DNA of 64,000 nucleotides from Oceanospirillum sp964342385 (lineage in GTDB: Bacteria > Pseudomonadota > Gammaproteobacteria > Pseudomonadales > Halomonadaceae), in assembly GCA_964342385.1 (NCBI GenBank), contig CAYFGP010000007.1, positions 43,545 through 107,544 of the forward strand. Direction: 5' to 3'. This document shows, piece by piece, positions 25,774-35,327 of this stretch. How positions within the stretch are numbered: position 1 is the first letter of the stretch; each line of letters begins with the position of its first letter. The position numbers were made by a program, and so were the translations under genes. Under the pieces are notes generated by a model. It was not told where the DNA came from and made no database searches. It worked only from the letters and a program-made list of their open reading frames with translations.

Positions 25774-25896
25774 GTAATAAGTCTAAACAAGGTAGTCTGT
25801 TGTTAATCAAATAGTTTCTAATCGAGGTCTAGCTCCCCATCGAGACATGGCTTAATAAGCGTGACATAGCTTCTCGCCATGACACCGCTTGATGAC

Positions 25897-27468
25897 TTAG
25901 CCCCGCCCCTGATTCAGCGCTTTTAACAGGGAATCCAGCTCAGCAATCTCTTCCGCCAGACGATGATTGGATTCTGCAGATGCCTGAGAGACAGCTTGGT
26001 TACCATGGGCCAGATCCCGTAACTGACCAATATTATCATCCATCTCATCGGTCGCTTTAACCTGGGCAGAAACCTGCTGAGCAATACGGTCACTGCGTTC
26101 TGTTGCTGCCAGTACGGCATCAACAACGGATTGCAGAGTATCTCCGGCTTTTATAATGCGATCCGCACTGTCCTGGGCTTTCTGCTGACTGGTTTCCATC
26201 TGCTGCACCGACTCCGCCACCAGCTGACGAATACGCTCAATACGCTCGACAATCTGTACGGTGGCGCCCTGGGTTTTCACGGCAAGATTACGTACCTCGT
26301 CGGCGACAACGGCAAAGCCTCGGCCTTGTTCACCGGCACGGGCCGCTTCAATCGCCGCATTCAGCGCCAACAGATTGGTTTGATCCGCAATATCGGTAAT
26401 CATCTGTACGGTATCGGCCACCTGATCCGATTCATCCTGCAGCACCTGAATCGATTCTGCCGCCTGAGCCACCGCCTGACTCACTTCACTGACCTGATCA
26501 ACTCCCACCTGAACCGCTTGGCGGCCTTCTGCTGCCTGGTTTTCCACCGAGTGCATCAGTTCGTTAATCTCTTGCAACTCAGTTTCCACTTGATGGAAGC
26601 CTTCGCTCACCTGATGAGCACCAGACACCAAGCTATCCAGTTCCAGTTCTTGGCGTACCATCGCCTGAGCAAAAGAGCTCATCTGGGTCTCCGCTTGCTG
26701 TGCCACATCCGCCAGACCTTTGCTGGCTTCATCGATACGTCCGGTAAAGGTTCTGATCTGAGACTGTTGCATGGTCATGGCCAGATCAATGGCCCCAATC
26801 TCATCCATACGCCCGGTATAAATCTGTTGTGTCACCGGGTTATCGATAATCGACAAGGCACGGCAATAAAGGCGTTTTAGTGGTTGTAATTGCAGGTTCT
26901 GCCAGGCCAGAGTAGCAAAGCCCAGAATACCAATCGCAAAGGCTAATAGATTGCGATCTTCAATAAAAAACACACACAGCAGGGCTAACAGTGTCATTAA
27001 CAGGGTAGAGGCCAGCGTCTGAGTAAATGCTGAGCGGCGTTTTTTCGGTCCGGTTTGTTTGCCCTTATTAATGGCCTGATAAATCGATTCAGCGCGTTGA
27101 ACGAGTTCTGAATTCGGTTTGGCACGCACGGATTGGTAGCCAACGACCTGATTGCCTTTAAATACAGGGGCAACGTAGGCATCCACCCAGTAATAATCAC
27201 CGTTAATCGCACGATTTTTGACCACCCCGATCCAGGACTCGCCTTGTTTGATGCGAGCCCACAGATCCGCAAAAGCCAGTGGCGGCATATCAGGATGGCG
27301 TACGATATTGTGGTTTTTGCCTAATAAGGCATCACGGTCAAAACCACTGATTTGGCAAAACTCATCATTGGCAAAGGTGGTAATGCCTTTTAGGTCGGTG
27401 GTTGAGACCAGACGGGCTCCGTCAGCTAAACGACGTTCATTTTCTGTAATCGGTAGATTTTTTTTCAT
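25897..27468 (-). CDS. PAS-containing, Aer-like methyl-accepting chemotaxis protein
   Basis: A 523-residue receptor with a cytoplasmic N-terminal PAS domain (about 15-125: TTFANDEFCQISGFDRDALLGKNHNIVRHPDMP). A hydrophobic hairpin follows (about 148-192: TLASTLLMTLLALLCVFFI and LLAFAIGILGFATLAW). The coiled-coil signalling domain contains NAAIEAARAGEQGRGFAVVA. This layout, with no periplasmic sensor, is that of Aer receptors, which sense redox/energy state through PAS-bound FAD. FAD binding here is inferred from the family. It is convergent with phrB. Confidence 0.93.
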   Translation of the reverse strand: MKKNLPITENERRLADGARLVSTTDLKGITTFANDEFCQISGFDRDALLGKNHNIVRHPDMPPLAFADLWARIKQGESWIGVVKNRAINGDYYWVDAYVAPVFKGNQVVGYQSVRAKPNSELVQRAESIYQAINKGKQTGPKKRRSAFTQTLASTLLMTLLALLCVFFIEDRNLLAFAIGILGFATLAWQNLQLQPLKRLYCRALSIIDNPVTQQIYTGRMDEIGAIDLAMTMQQSQIRTFTGRIDEASKGLADVAQQAETQMSSFAQAMVRQELELDSLVSGAHQVSEGFHQVETELQEINELMHSVENQAAEGRQAVQVGVDQVSEVSQAVAQAAESIQVLQDESDQVADTVQMITDIADQTNLLALNAAIEAARAGEQGRGFAVVADEVRNLAVKTQGATVQIVERIERIRQLVAESVQQMETSQQKAQDSADRIIKAGDTLQSVVDAVLAATERSDRIAQQVSAQVKATDEMDDNIGQLRDLAHGNQAVSQASAESNHRLAEEIAELDSLLKALNQGRG

Positions 27469-27818
27469 GCTTATCCTGTATCACCGACAGCATAGATACA
27501 TGCGTGCAGGGGTTAAAAAGTGCACTGCAGTTAAGGGCTATGCTCAAAAAATCTCAGGGCTAAAACGCAAACATAACGCTAAATTAATCATCAGCTTACC
27601 TAGGCAAGAGTTTCAGTACCAGACTACTGAGGGTTAAATTTGCGACAAAAACCAACGAAAGCCACAGTCTCAAGCAGATAATAACGCCCTCTAGATGGCT
27701 AATATCGGCCTATTCGCTGATTTATTGACCTCGCAAACGTGCAATATAGCCCCACAAGATTTAGACTATGCCGGATTCTTTCAAACAGAAAACACATAAC
27801 AAACACTGGATTTTTTCT
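27469..27818. other. intergenic region between the Aer-like gene and fabA
   Basis: It contains the divergent promoters. I see no clear operator, hairpin or small gene. An in-frame ATG at 27768 upstream of fabA is discussed in the fabA entry. Confidence 0.4.
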
Positions 27819-28334
27819 GTGACCAAGCAAAATTCGTACAACCGTGAAGAGTTGCTGCAATGCAGCCAGGGGGAGCTGTTTGGCCCAGGTAATGCTCAGT
27901 TACCGGCACCAAATATGCTCATGCTAGACCGTATTGTCAGCATCACCGATGATGGTGGTGAGCATGGCAAAGGCGAGATTATCGCAGAGCTGGATATTAC
28001 GCCTGATCTGTGGTTCTTCGATTGTCACTTCCCTGGTGACCCTGTAATGCCTGGCTGTCTTGGCCTGGATGCGATGTGGCAGCTGGTTGGCTTTTTCCTT
28101 GGCTGGGTGGGTAATCCAGGCAAAGGACGCGCCTTGGGCAGCGGTGAAGTAAAATTCACTGGCCAAATTCTGCCAACCGCGAAAAAAGTGACTTACAAGA
28201 TTACGATGAAGCGCGTGATCTCCCGCAAACTGTGCCTGGGCATTGCCGATGGTTCCGTTTCCGTTGATGGTCGTGAGATTTACACTGCAAAAGATCTGCG
28301 TGTAGGTCTGTTTACCTCAACAGACAGTTTCTAA
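27819..28334 (+). CDS. fabA: 3-hydroxydecanoyl-ACP dehydratase/isomerase
   Basis: A 171-residue enzyme that dehydrates 3-hydroxydecanoyl-ACP and isomerises trans-2- to cis-3-decenoyl-ACP, opening the unsaturated fatty acid branch. The catalytic His70 (FFDCHFPGDPVMPG) and Asp84 (GLDAMWQL) fall at the E. coli numbers when the GTG at 27819 is used, which is why I chose it. An in-frame ATG at 27768 would add 17 residues unlike the family. It is followed after 16 bases by fabB, forming the usual operon. Confidence 0.97.
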   Translation: MTKQNSYNREELLQCSQGELFGPGNAQLPAPNMLMLDRIVSITDDGGEHGKGEIIAELDITPDLWFFDCHFPGDPVMPGCLGLDAMWQLVGFFLGWVGNPGKGRALGSGEVKFTGQILPTAKKVTYKITMKRVISRKLCLGIADGSVSVDGREIYTAKDLRVGLFTSTDSF

Positions 28335-28350
28335 TTTCAGAGGACATATC

Positions 28351-29568
28351 ATGAGACGAGTAGTTGTAACCGGTATGGGCATTGTGTCCTGTCTGGGTAA
28401 TGACATTGCCTCCGTTCTGGACTCCCTGCGTCAGGGCCGCTCTGGTATCAAGTTTAACGAAGAATACAAAGAGCGCGGTTTCCGCAGCCACGTTTCCGGT
28501 TCTGTAGATATCAATCTGGATGAACTGATCGACCGTAAGCTGAAACGCTTTATGGGTGATGCCGCTGGTTACGCTTACCTGTCCATGCAACAGGCGATTG
28601 AAGATTCCGGTCTGACTGAAGAGCAGGTGTCTAACGTACGTACCGGCCTGATCGCAGGTTCTGGTGGTGCATCTTCTGCCGATCAGGTTGAAGCCGCTGA
28701 TATTCTGCGTGAGAAAGGTCTGCGCCGTGTGGGTCCATATCGTGTGACTCGCACTATGGGCAGTACCGTTTCTGCTTGTCTGGCCACGCCATTCAAGATT
28801 AAGGGCGTAAACTACTCGATCTCATCTGCCTGTGCGACCAGTGCTCACTGTATTGGTGCCGGTGTAGAACAGATTCAACTGGGTAAACAGGACATCATCT
28901 TTGCCGGTGGTGGTGAAGAAGAGCATTGGACCCTGAGCTGTCTGTTTGATGCTATGGGTGCGCTGTCGACTAAATACAACGAAACTCCGGATCAAGCCTC
29001 TCGTGCCTACGATGCCAACCGTGATGGTTTTGTAATCGCAGGTGGCGGCGGCATGCTGGTTCTGGAAGAGCTGGAACACGCAAAAGCCCGTGGTGCCAAG
29101 ATCTACGCTGAAGTCGTGGGTTATGGCGCAACGTCTGACGGTTATGACATGGTGGCTCCTTCCGGTGAAGGTGCACAGCGTTGTATGGAGCAGGCGCTGT
29201 CTACCGTTGAAGGCAGTGTTGACTATATCAACACCCATGGTACTTCAACGCCTGTAGGTGATGTAGCCGAGCTGAAAGCGGTACGTACTGTATTTGGTGA
29301 TAACAGCCCAGCCATGAGCTCGACCAAGTCTCTGACCGGTCACTCTCTGGGTGCTACTGGCGTACAGGAAGCGATCTACAGTCTGCTGATGATGGAAAAT
29401 GACTTCATCACTGCATCGGCTAACGTTGAAGAGCTGGATGAACAGGCTGAAGGTCTGGACATCGTGACTGAGCTGCGTGAAGGCGTGAAGCTGAACCGTG
29501 TGATGTCCAACAGCTTTGGTTTTGGTGGCACCAATGCCACTCTGATCATGCAGCGTTACGAAGACTAA
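28351..29568 (+). CDS. fabB: 3-oxoacyl-ACP synthase I
   Basis: A 405-residue condensing enzyme that elongates acyl-ACP, including cis-3-decenoyl-ACP from FabA. The catalytic triad is visible: Cys161 in SSACATSAHC, His296 in NTHGTSTPVGD and His331 in KSLTGHSLGATG. The length matches E. coli FabB (406). AGAGGA precedes the ATG by 6 bases. It is the second gene of fabAB, ending in an intrinsic terminator. Confidence 0.98.
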   Translation: MRRVVVTGMGIVSCLGNDIASVLDSLRQGRSGIKFNEEYKERGFRSHVSGSVDINLDELIDRKLKRFMGDAAGYAYLSMQQAIEDSGLTEEQVSNVRTGLIAGSGGASSADQVEAADILREKGLRRVGPYRVTRTMGSTVSACLATPFKIKGVNYSISSACATSAHCIGAGVEQIQLGKQDIIFAGGGEEEHWTLSCLFDAMGALSTKYNETPDQASRAYDANRDGFVIAGGGGMLVLEELEHAKARGAKIYAEVVGYGATSDGYDMVAPSGEGAQRCMEQALSTVEGSVDYINTHGTSTPVGDVAELKAVRTVFGDNSPAMSSTKSLTGHSLGATGVQEAIYSLLMMENDFITASANVEELDEQAEGLDIVTELREGVKLNRVMSNSFGFGGTNATLIMQRYED

Positions 29569-29628
29569 GTGATACACTGACTTATGCTGACGGGCTCTCT
29601 GAGCCCGTACGCAAAGCAGAAAACACAA

Positions 29629-29664
29629 AAAAGCCCTCTATTCATCTGAGTAGAGGGCTTTTTT
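29629..29664. terminator. bidirectional terminator between fabB and the HD-GYP gene
   Basis: The stem AAGCCCTCTA/TAGAGGGCTT has a 10-base loop with A-run before and T-run after. Confidence 0.93.
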
Positions 29665-29702
29665 AGTGAATTTAGTTTCTTCTTGTTTGAACTATTGGAT
29701 CG

Positions 29703-31238
29703 CTAGTTGGCATCGGGGAAGCGCTCATTAATCTCCAGCATGGTATCGATATTGGCGATAAACAGATCGACCAGAGTAGGGTCAAAGTGTTTGCCTTTCT
29801 CAGACTCAATGACTTTCAGCACTTCTTCCAACGGCCAAGCTTCTTTGTAACAACGCTTATGAATTAAGGCATCAAACACATCGGCAATGGCCACAATGCG
29901 TGCATAGAGGTGAATATCTTCTCCTTTTAGCCCTTGAGGGTAGCCGGAGCCATCAAAGCGCTCATGATGCTGTTCTGCGATAATGGCCGCAGCATAAAGC
30001 AGGGGACGCTCAGAGCCTGATAAAATCTCCGCGCCTAAATGAGCATGAGAACGCATCACCTCCCACTCGGCATCATCAAGCTTACCGGGTTTCAACAGCA
30101 CGGAATCAGGAATGGCGATCTTACCTAAATCGTGCATCGGTGATGCTTTTCTCAACAGATCCGCATCATAGTCATCCAGGCCGGCAATTTTGCCTAAGGC
30201 ATAACTGAACTCGGCCATACGCACTACATGATTGGCGGCCTCCTTTGAGCGATTCTCCACCACATCACCCAGACGATGGATTAACTCGGCCTGAGTATCT
30301 TCGATCTCCTTATCCAGTAGGAGGTTTTCAAAGGCGATGCTGACATTGGTTGAGAAAATATCGAGCAGTTGGCGGTCCAGCTCATCGATATCATGCACGC
30401 CCTGGATATAAAGCAGCGTGACTTTATCTTGTTTGCTGGGGAAGTACCCGATAAAGCAGCCGTTGACTACCTGGCTGCGTTGACTGTTTAAAGCGACTTG
30501 AATGCCTTCCACCACATCCTGCGGCATCTCAGGAATACCCAGCATGGAACCGCTGGCGGCCAGAATATCCAGCTTATTGGCCACTAGATCTTGCATGCCG
30601 GAAATACCATCCACCTGCAATAACACGCTGTCTTCGCTCATATGCAGCAAAGAAGCGATCTGTAGCAGCAAACCACTGGCAAACTCTTTTAGCGAACGTT
30701 GCTCAAAAAGATTAGCGGAAGCATGTAATACTCGCTCCAGTCCATGGCGGCTGCGCTCTTGGTAGCGACGCGCCTCATCCACCAGCTGAATATCACGGTA
30801 GGCTCTTAATGCGGCATAGGTAGTGGTAAAGAGCTTATTGTTATCCAGCTCCGTTTTTTCTTTGTAGTCGTTAATGTCGTATTCAACAATGACCCGGCTT
30901 TCTGGAGCCTGGCCAGGCTGACCCGTGCGCAACACGATACGACTAAACTGATTTTTTAGTTCTTCACGTACATATTTGGCGACTAGAAGGCCTGCATCAT
31001 CGGTTTCCATGACGACGTCCAGAAAGATAATGGCAATGTCATTATTCTTTGCCATGATCTCTTTGGCTTCTTGACCGGAATAAGCGTGCAAAAAGGAAAG
31101 CCCTCGATCATTCAGACGGAACTTACGCAGTGCCATTTTGGTTACTGAGTGGATATCAGGCTCGTCATCCACAATCAGAACCTTCCATGGTGGCAGGCTT
31201 TCCACCACAGCAGGTGTATCGTCCTGTTTAAACAACAT
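29703..31238 (-). CDS. Response regulator with DUF3369 and HD-GYP c-di-GMP phosphodiesterase domains
   Basis: A 511-residue protein. The receiver domain (about 20-145) has VLIVDDEPDIHS and the acceptor Asp in IIFLDVVMETDD. A DUF3369 sensor-like domain follows (about 160-310). The HD-GYP domain (about 320-500) has every expected motif: HDLGKIAIPD, SHAHLGAEIL, EQHHERFDGSGYPQGLKG. It should lower c-di-GMP. ATG 31238 has GAGGAAG upstream at good spacing, whereas a GTG at 31244 abuts it. The 5' leader is copy 2 of the 87-bp element (31267-31353), in sense orientation. Confidence 0.92.
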   Translation of the reverse strand: MLFKQDDTPAVVESLPPWKVLIVDDEPDIHSVTKMALRKFRLNDRGLSFLHAYSGQEAKEIMAKNNDIAIIFLDVVMETDDAGLLVAKYVREELKNQFSRIVLRTGQPGQAPESRVIVEYDINDYKEKTELDNNKLFTTTYAALRAYRDIQLVDEARRYQERSRHGLERVLHASANLFEQRSLKEFASGLLLQIASLLHMSEDSVLLQVDGISGMQDLVANKLDILAASGSMLGIPEMPQDVVEGIQVALNSQRSQVVNGCFIGYFPSKQDKVTLLYIQGVHDIDELDRQLLDIFSTNVSIAFENLLLDKEIEDTQAELIHRLGDVVENRSKEAANHVVRMAEFSYALGKIAGLDDYDADLLRKASPMHDLGKIAIPDSVLLKPGKLDDAEWEVMRSHAHLGAEILSGSERPLLYAAAIIAEQHHERFDGSGYPQGLKGEDIHLYARIVAIADVFDALIHKRCYKEAWPLEEVLKVIESEKGKHFDPTLVDLFIANIDTMLEINERFPDAN

Positions 31239-31266
31239 GCACACTTCCTCAAGCAGGCTCTTTACC

Positions 31267-31353
31267 TAAGCACTCACACAAAAAATTCTCTTTAGCAGAT
31301 GGCTTCATTCTTCAGCCGTTGGCCGAAAAATATCAAAATACTTTTGTGTAAGT
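31267..31353 (-). repeat. 87-bp conserved element, copy 2 (5' leader of HD-GYP gene)
   Basis: The reverse complement matches 8641-8727 at 81/87 with no gaps. The terminal stem is kept as ACACAAAA/TTTTGTGT (8 bp plus a possible G-U). It ends 29 bases before the start codon of the HD-GYP response regulator, just upstream of its ribosome-binding site. A leader-RNA role is possible for this copy. Confidence 0.8.
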
Positions 31354-31410
31354 GTGTATATAAACGTATAACTCAGAACCCTCACTCTTGCCACTTTTAA
31401 CCGGCCTATC

Positions 31411-32286
31411 TCACAATACAAAAGACAATACCACGGGTAAGGTCAATACACTGGCGAAATTTCCCAGTAATACGATAGACGCGACACGTGCCGGCTCCTG
31501 AGCATACTGTTCTGCCACCATATAATTTAAAACAGCCGGTGGCAAGGCACTGAAAACTAACAATATTGCCCATTGCTGTGAATCAAACTCCCAGATCATG
31601 CCGGAGAGCCAGGCCATCAACAAACCCGATAGCGGGCACAGGATCGCCCCAGTCAGGCCAATGCGCCAATCCGATAGGTCTACCGACAGCAGGCGTACCC
31701 CGAGAGTGAACAGCATCAGAGGGATGGAGATCTGTCCCAGCATATCCATTGGGATGGCAATAGGTTCGGGTAAGGACCAGCCCATAAAGCTAAAGATAAA
31801 ACCTAAAATCGTTGCCTGGACCACGGGCATTTTCAGCAGGGCGGAGAACTTGGTTTTATGATCCAGAATATATAGGCCGATACTGAAATGCAGCAGCATC
31901 TCAACAATAAAGACCATTACCGCGGCAGGCAGCGCGGCTTCACCAAACGCCAGGACGATCAGTGGAATACCCATATTGCCCGTATTATTGAACATCATGG
32001 GGGGGAGGAAAGTTTTTGGATCCCAGCCGATCAGCTTCACCAGTGGGAATAAAATCAGGCCAGAACCTAACACGACAATACCGGCGGCCAGAGCCAAATC
32101 CTGATAAGCCACCAGATCAAAGGATTTGTCTGCCAGTACCGCAAATACCAGTGCCGGTACAAACACATCCATATTCATACGGTTGGCGACTGAAATGTCC
32201 GTGCTTTTCCAGCGGCCATAAAAAGCCCCTATCGCGACGACCACAAATAACGGAAAAACTGTGACCAGTAATTTTTCCACAAGCAT
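31411..32286 (-). CDS. AEC-family (auxin efflux carrier-type) transporter
   Basis: A 291-residue membrane protein with about ten hydrophobic segments and an inverted-repeat organisation typical of AEC permeases: opening VEKLLVTVFPLFVVVAIGAFYGR, NNTGNMGIPLIVLAFGEAAL, and a second-half FTLGVRLLS. Bacterial members move organic acids such as malate, so a link to the nearby lactate/2-oxoacid genes is plausible but unproven. ATG 32286 begins the first helix and has GGAAGG upstream; starts further 5' would add a non-conserved hydrophilic tail. Confidence 0.88.
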   Translation of the reverse strand: MLVEKLLVTVFPLFVVVAIGAFYGRWKSTDISVANRMNMDVFVPALVFAVLADKSFDLVAYQDLALAAGIVVLGSGLILFPLVKLIGWDPKTFLPPMMFNNTGNMGIPLIVLAFGEAALPAAVMVFIVEMLLHFSIGLYILDHKTKFSALLKMPVVQATILGFIFSFMGWSLPEPIAIPMDMLGQISIPLMLFTLGVRLLSVDLSDWRIGLTGAILCPLSGLLMAWLSGMIWEFDSQQWAILLVFSALPPAVLNYMVAEQYAQEPARVASIVLLGNFASVLTLPVVLSFVL

Positions 32287-32412
32287 CGTGTTGCCTTCCT
32301 TATTTCCTGCAGTGGATAAAATAAGGGGAGCATTAAGCTCCCCCAAATAGCACAAGAACGAACTGCACTGATTTTTAAGACTATTAAAACGTTAAAGCGA
32401 TTAAGACGAACG

Positions 32413-32901
32413 CTAGTTATTCGGTACCAGCAGTACCGGTACTTTGGTATGCAAGCTGACCTGTTGAGCGGTGTTGCCCATTAGCTTTTGGCCAAACATA
32501 CCGTGATGGCTGTGTGAACCGATGACGATCATATCGGCGTTAACCTCTTTTGCCGTATCCAGGATCAACTCTTCTGGGTTGGCTTCTTCAACGACAATAT
32601 CTACCGTGATCTGATCTGCATCCGGCAGGCCTTGCAGCTCTTCATCACGGAAGGCCTGTACTCGTTCCTGCATTGCTGCCTGAATACGAGCGATACCACT
32701 GTCATGGATCTCATCCAGTGTCTCTTTCGGCAGATAGTGCTCGATAATGGCATGACCAAACTCACTCACTGGCTCCAGCGCGTGCACCATAATAATACGA
32801 GCGTTATAGGTGCGAGCCAGATTCACCGCATGACGAAAGACAGGTCGAGTATTTTTGCCTAAAGTCGTGGCATAAACGATGGTGTTGATTTCCGGAAGCA
32901 T
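32413..32901 (-). CDS. Universal stress protein (UspA family)
   Basis: A 162-residue single Usp domain: INTIVYATTLGKNTRPVFRHA at the start, VDIVVEEANPEELIL in the middle and the ATP-binding loop GSHSHHGMFGQKLMGNTAQQV (GxxGxxG/S/T type) near the end. It is cytoplasmic and probably nucleotide-binding. The ATG follows GAAGGTG. It lies between the AEC transporter gene and a chemoreceptor. Confidence 0.93.
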   Translation of the reverse strand: MLPEINTIVYATTLGKNTRPVFRHAVNLARTYNARIIMVHALEPVSEFGHAIIEHYLPKETLDEIHDSGIARIQAAMQERVQAFRDEELQGLPDADQITVDIVVEEANPEELILDTAKEVNADMIVIGSHSHHGMFGQKLMGNTAQQVSLHTKVPVLLVPNN

Positions 32902-33305
32902 GGTTCACCTTCTCTTTAAGTTTTTTCCTGATTAACGATCAGGAAACACAAGACAAAATAAGAGACGTCAGCAGTACTCGACGGAGTAACAATGACTCTA
33001 GGCTGCTCTTCAGGTAACAACAGGCACGTGTTATTACTTCTGAATAGAATCGCCTGACCGACAAACGTCTCTAAACTGAATCGAGTTTTTCAGTCATGGC
33101 CGCTCAAATCTGTTTAACGGGCTGATTTCAGATCCCTCAGACTAAGATTGCCATCACCGGTATATCATTTCTTTCTTTAGGGCACACAAATCCCGTTAAG
33201 GCGCGCAAACTCCGTTAAGGTGTGTAAGCCCCGTTAAAACTCATAGGCAACATTCAGCCTGAACCATGCTTGGGGAGGTATTAAAGGCCTCCCCCGATCT
33301 AGCGA
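32902..33305. other. intergenic region with a 3 x 19-bp tandem repeat
   Basis: No gene is supported. At 33181-33237 three imperfect 19-bp units follow each other, each ending CCGTTAA (for example GGCACACAAATCCCGTTAA). Two neighbouring units share the purine-rich start GGYGYGYAA. The rest shows no clear operator. Confidence 0.7.
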
Positions 33306-35192
33306 TTAGATCTGAAAACGCTTGGTTAGCCGCTCCAGTTGCCCTGCCCGCTCATGCACTGCCTGACTGGCAGAAACAATTTGCTCTGTAGCCTGGTGAT
33401 TATGATCGATCTCATGGGAGATCTGATCCATATCCTGGGCCATCTGGCGGGTGGTCTGCGCCACTTCACGTACGGCATTCATAATCTCTTCCGTTTGATT
33501 GGCCGCTTCCTGGGTCTGCTGCTCAATATCACGTACGGCATTCACGGCCTGATCACCGAGGGTCCGTCCCTGTTCCACGCGATCCTTACTGCGTTGCATG
33601 GATTCGATCACCTGGCGGGTATCCTGCTGAATCGCTTCCACCTTCTCGGTAATGTCGCTGGTGGCTTTCACCGTTTGTTCCGCCAGTGTACGCACTTCAT
33701 CGGCCACTACGGCAAAACCACGACCGGCCTCACCGGCACGTGCTGCCTCAATGGCTGCGTTCAGTGCCAGCAGGTTTGTTTGCTCTGCGACCCCCACAAT
33801 CAGATCAATCACCATATCGATCTCTTTGGAGCGCGCACCCAACTGCTCGACGGATTGACTGGTTTCATCCACGACTTCAGCCACATCGGCCAGCGCTTGA
33901 ATCGCCTGACTGATCACCTGAGCACCCTGATGAGCGGTTTCAAAGGCATTCTTGGCTGAATCACTCACGTGCTGAGTGGTTTCCGCTACCTGATCTGCCG
34001 TCGCGCTGATCTCTTCTGTTGCAGCTACCAGGGAGCTACTACGCTCACTGATCAACTGGCTGCCACTGACAATCTGTTGCACCGAATGATCCATAGAGTC
34101 TGCTGTTTCCACCAGATCATGGTTACTTTGCTTCAGGTGACCGATCACATCACACAGACCTGTCGTCATCGTATTTGTAGCTTTGGCCAGTTGATTAAAC
34201 TCATCCTGCTCATTGCCATTATCACGACAGCTGGTGGTCAGATTGCCTCGAGCCACTTCATTCAGCGCTGCAAGCGATTGCTTCATATTGCGGGCAATGG
34301 ACATCGCCACCGAAGCCACAATCAGCCCCACAATAATCGCCAAACCGACACTACCGATCAGAATCGAAGTGCGGGCAGAAGAGGCTTCCTCTTTAGCATG
34401 CTGTTGAGCCTTTGCCAGCAAGGTGTCCTGCAGATAATGGGCGCTGGCTTCCATCAGTTCTGAGACTTGTTGTCTGGATTGGGCCAGTTCAGCATCCAGC
34501 GCTGCTAACTGCTGCCTTAGCTCAATCATCTGATTCAGAGCCGCTTCATATTTATCGACAAACGCAAAAAAGATATCGTCAAAGCCCATCGCCCGAATAT
34601 CGCTTCTCAGCTGTTCCAGGCTCGCCTTAACAGATTTTTTGTGCTCTTCGTCAGGATAGATCAGAAACTCTTTCTCGTTCGCCCGTACCTCACGCAAGCG
34701 TGCGGCAAAAGAGCGAAATACCTCAAGCTCGGTTAGTAGCGCTGCAGCTTCTTTTTCCACCTGCAAAAAGATACCTGTGTCAGGGCTGAGACCCAGCTGC
34801 TTACGCACTTCAACCCAATTGGCAAGCTGCTGGAGATAAGGCCCCAGTGCAGCACGGTTTTCAGCCAGCATACCCTGTGCTTTCTGATCCCCTGCTTCGG
34901 ACTCCACCGCGGCCAGCTGATTGACTGCGTTCTGCTGTAACTCGGCCAGGGCACTATCGATCTGCCCGATAGTATCCGGCGTCGCAGATTCTCTCTGTTT
35001 TTCAAACTGCAAAATTCTTACTTCCAGATTGCCCACCACCTGAGTCACATGACCTAGTTGGCTGACATGCTCGGAAGCAGTCACTAGTCCCGACAGGCTT
35101 AGGATGGCGTACCACCCCATGGCGCCAAATCCCAGAACGACGACCAGTACAATTGCAATTAGTTTTTGACGTAATGAGAGCTTTAAACTCAT
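33306..35192 (-). CDS. Methyl-accepting chemotaxis protein with large helical periplasmic sensor
   Basis: A 628-residue receptor. The first membrane helix (about 10-33) is followed by a ~240-residue all-helical periplasmic domain (about 35-275) whose size and helix content resemble the HBM (helical bimodular) sensor that binds organic acids in pseudomonads. Then come a second helix (about 278-300), HAMP, and a signalling domain with NAAIEAARAGEAGRGFAVVA. It lies directly downstream of dld and the lactate operon in the same direction, so lactate or a related acid is a candidate ligand (inference). GAGGAG precedes the ATG. Confidence 0.93.
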   Translation of the reverse strand: MSLKLSLRQKLIAIVLVVVLGFGAMGWYAILSLSGLVTASEHVSQLGHVTQVVGNLEVRILQFEKQRESATPDTIGQIDSALAELQQNAVNQLAAVESEAGDQKAQGMLAENRAALGPYLQQLANWVEVRKQLGLSPDTGIFLQVEKEAAALLTELEVFRSFAARLREVRANEKEFLIYPDEEHKKSVKASLEQLRSDIRAMGFDDIFFAFVDKYEAALNQMIELRQQLAALDAELAQSRQQVSELMEASAHYLQDTLLAKAQQHAKEEASSARTSILIGSVGLAIIVGLIVASVAMSIARNMKQSLAALNEVARGNLTTSCRDNGNEQDEFNQLAKATNTMTTGLCDVIGHLKQSNHDLVETADSMDHSVQQIVSGSQLISERSSSLVAATEEISATADQVAETTQHVSDSAKNAFETAHQGAQVISQAIQALADVAEVVDETSQSVEQLGARSKEIDMVIDLIVGVAEQTNLLALNAAIEAARAGEAGRGFAVVADEVRTLAEQTVKATSDITEKVEAIQQDTRQVIESMQRSKDRVEQGRTLGDQAVNAVRDIEQQTQEAANQTEEIMNAVREVAQTTRQMAQDMDQISHEIDHNHQATEQIVSASQAVHERAGQLERLTKRFQI

Positions 35193-35327
35193 TGTCAGGG
35201 CTCCTCAAGCCTCGTGAGAGGCGGATTGTTTTTTTTATAAAGTGGCCCACCCCGCCGAGACTATGACAGGCAGGATGAGCCGAGCCGTGATCAATCCTTA
35301 TCGTTGCAACATTCTGATACTCAATAC

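Noticed and set aside
26131..26880. Long open frame on the + strand opposite the Aer-like receptor
   Set aside because: It is a shadow of the coiled-coil coding frame. Its protein is His/Leu-rich without motifs, and the minus-strand gene has full family motifs.
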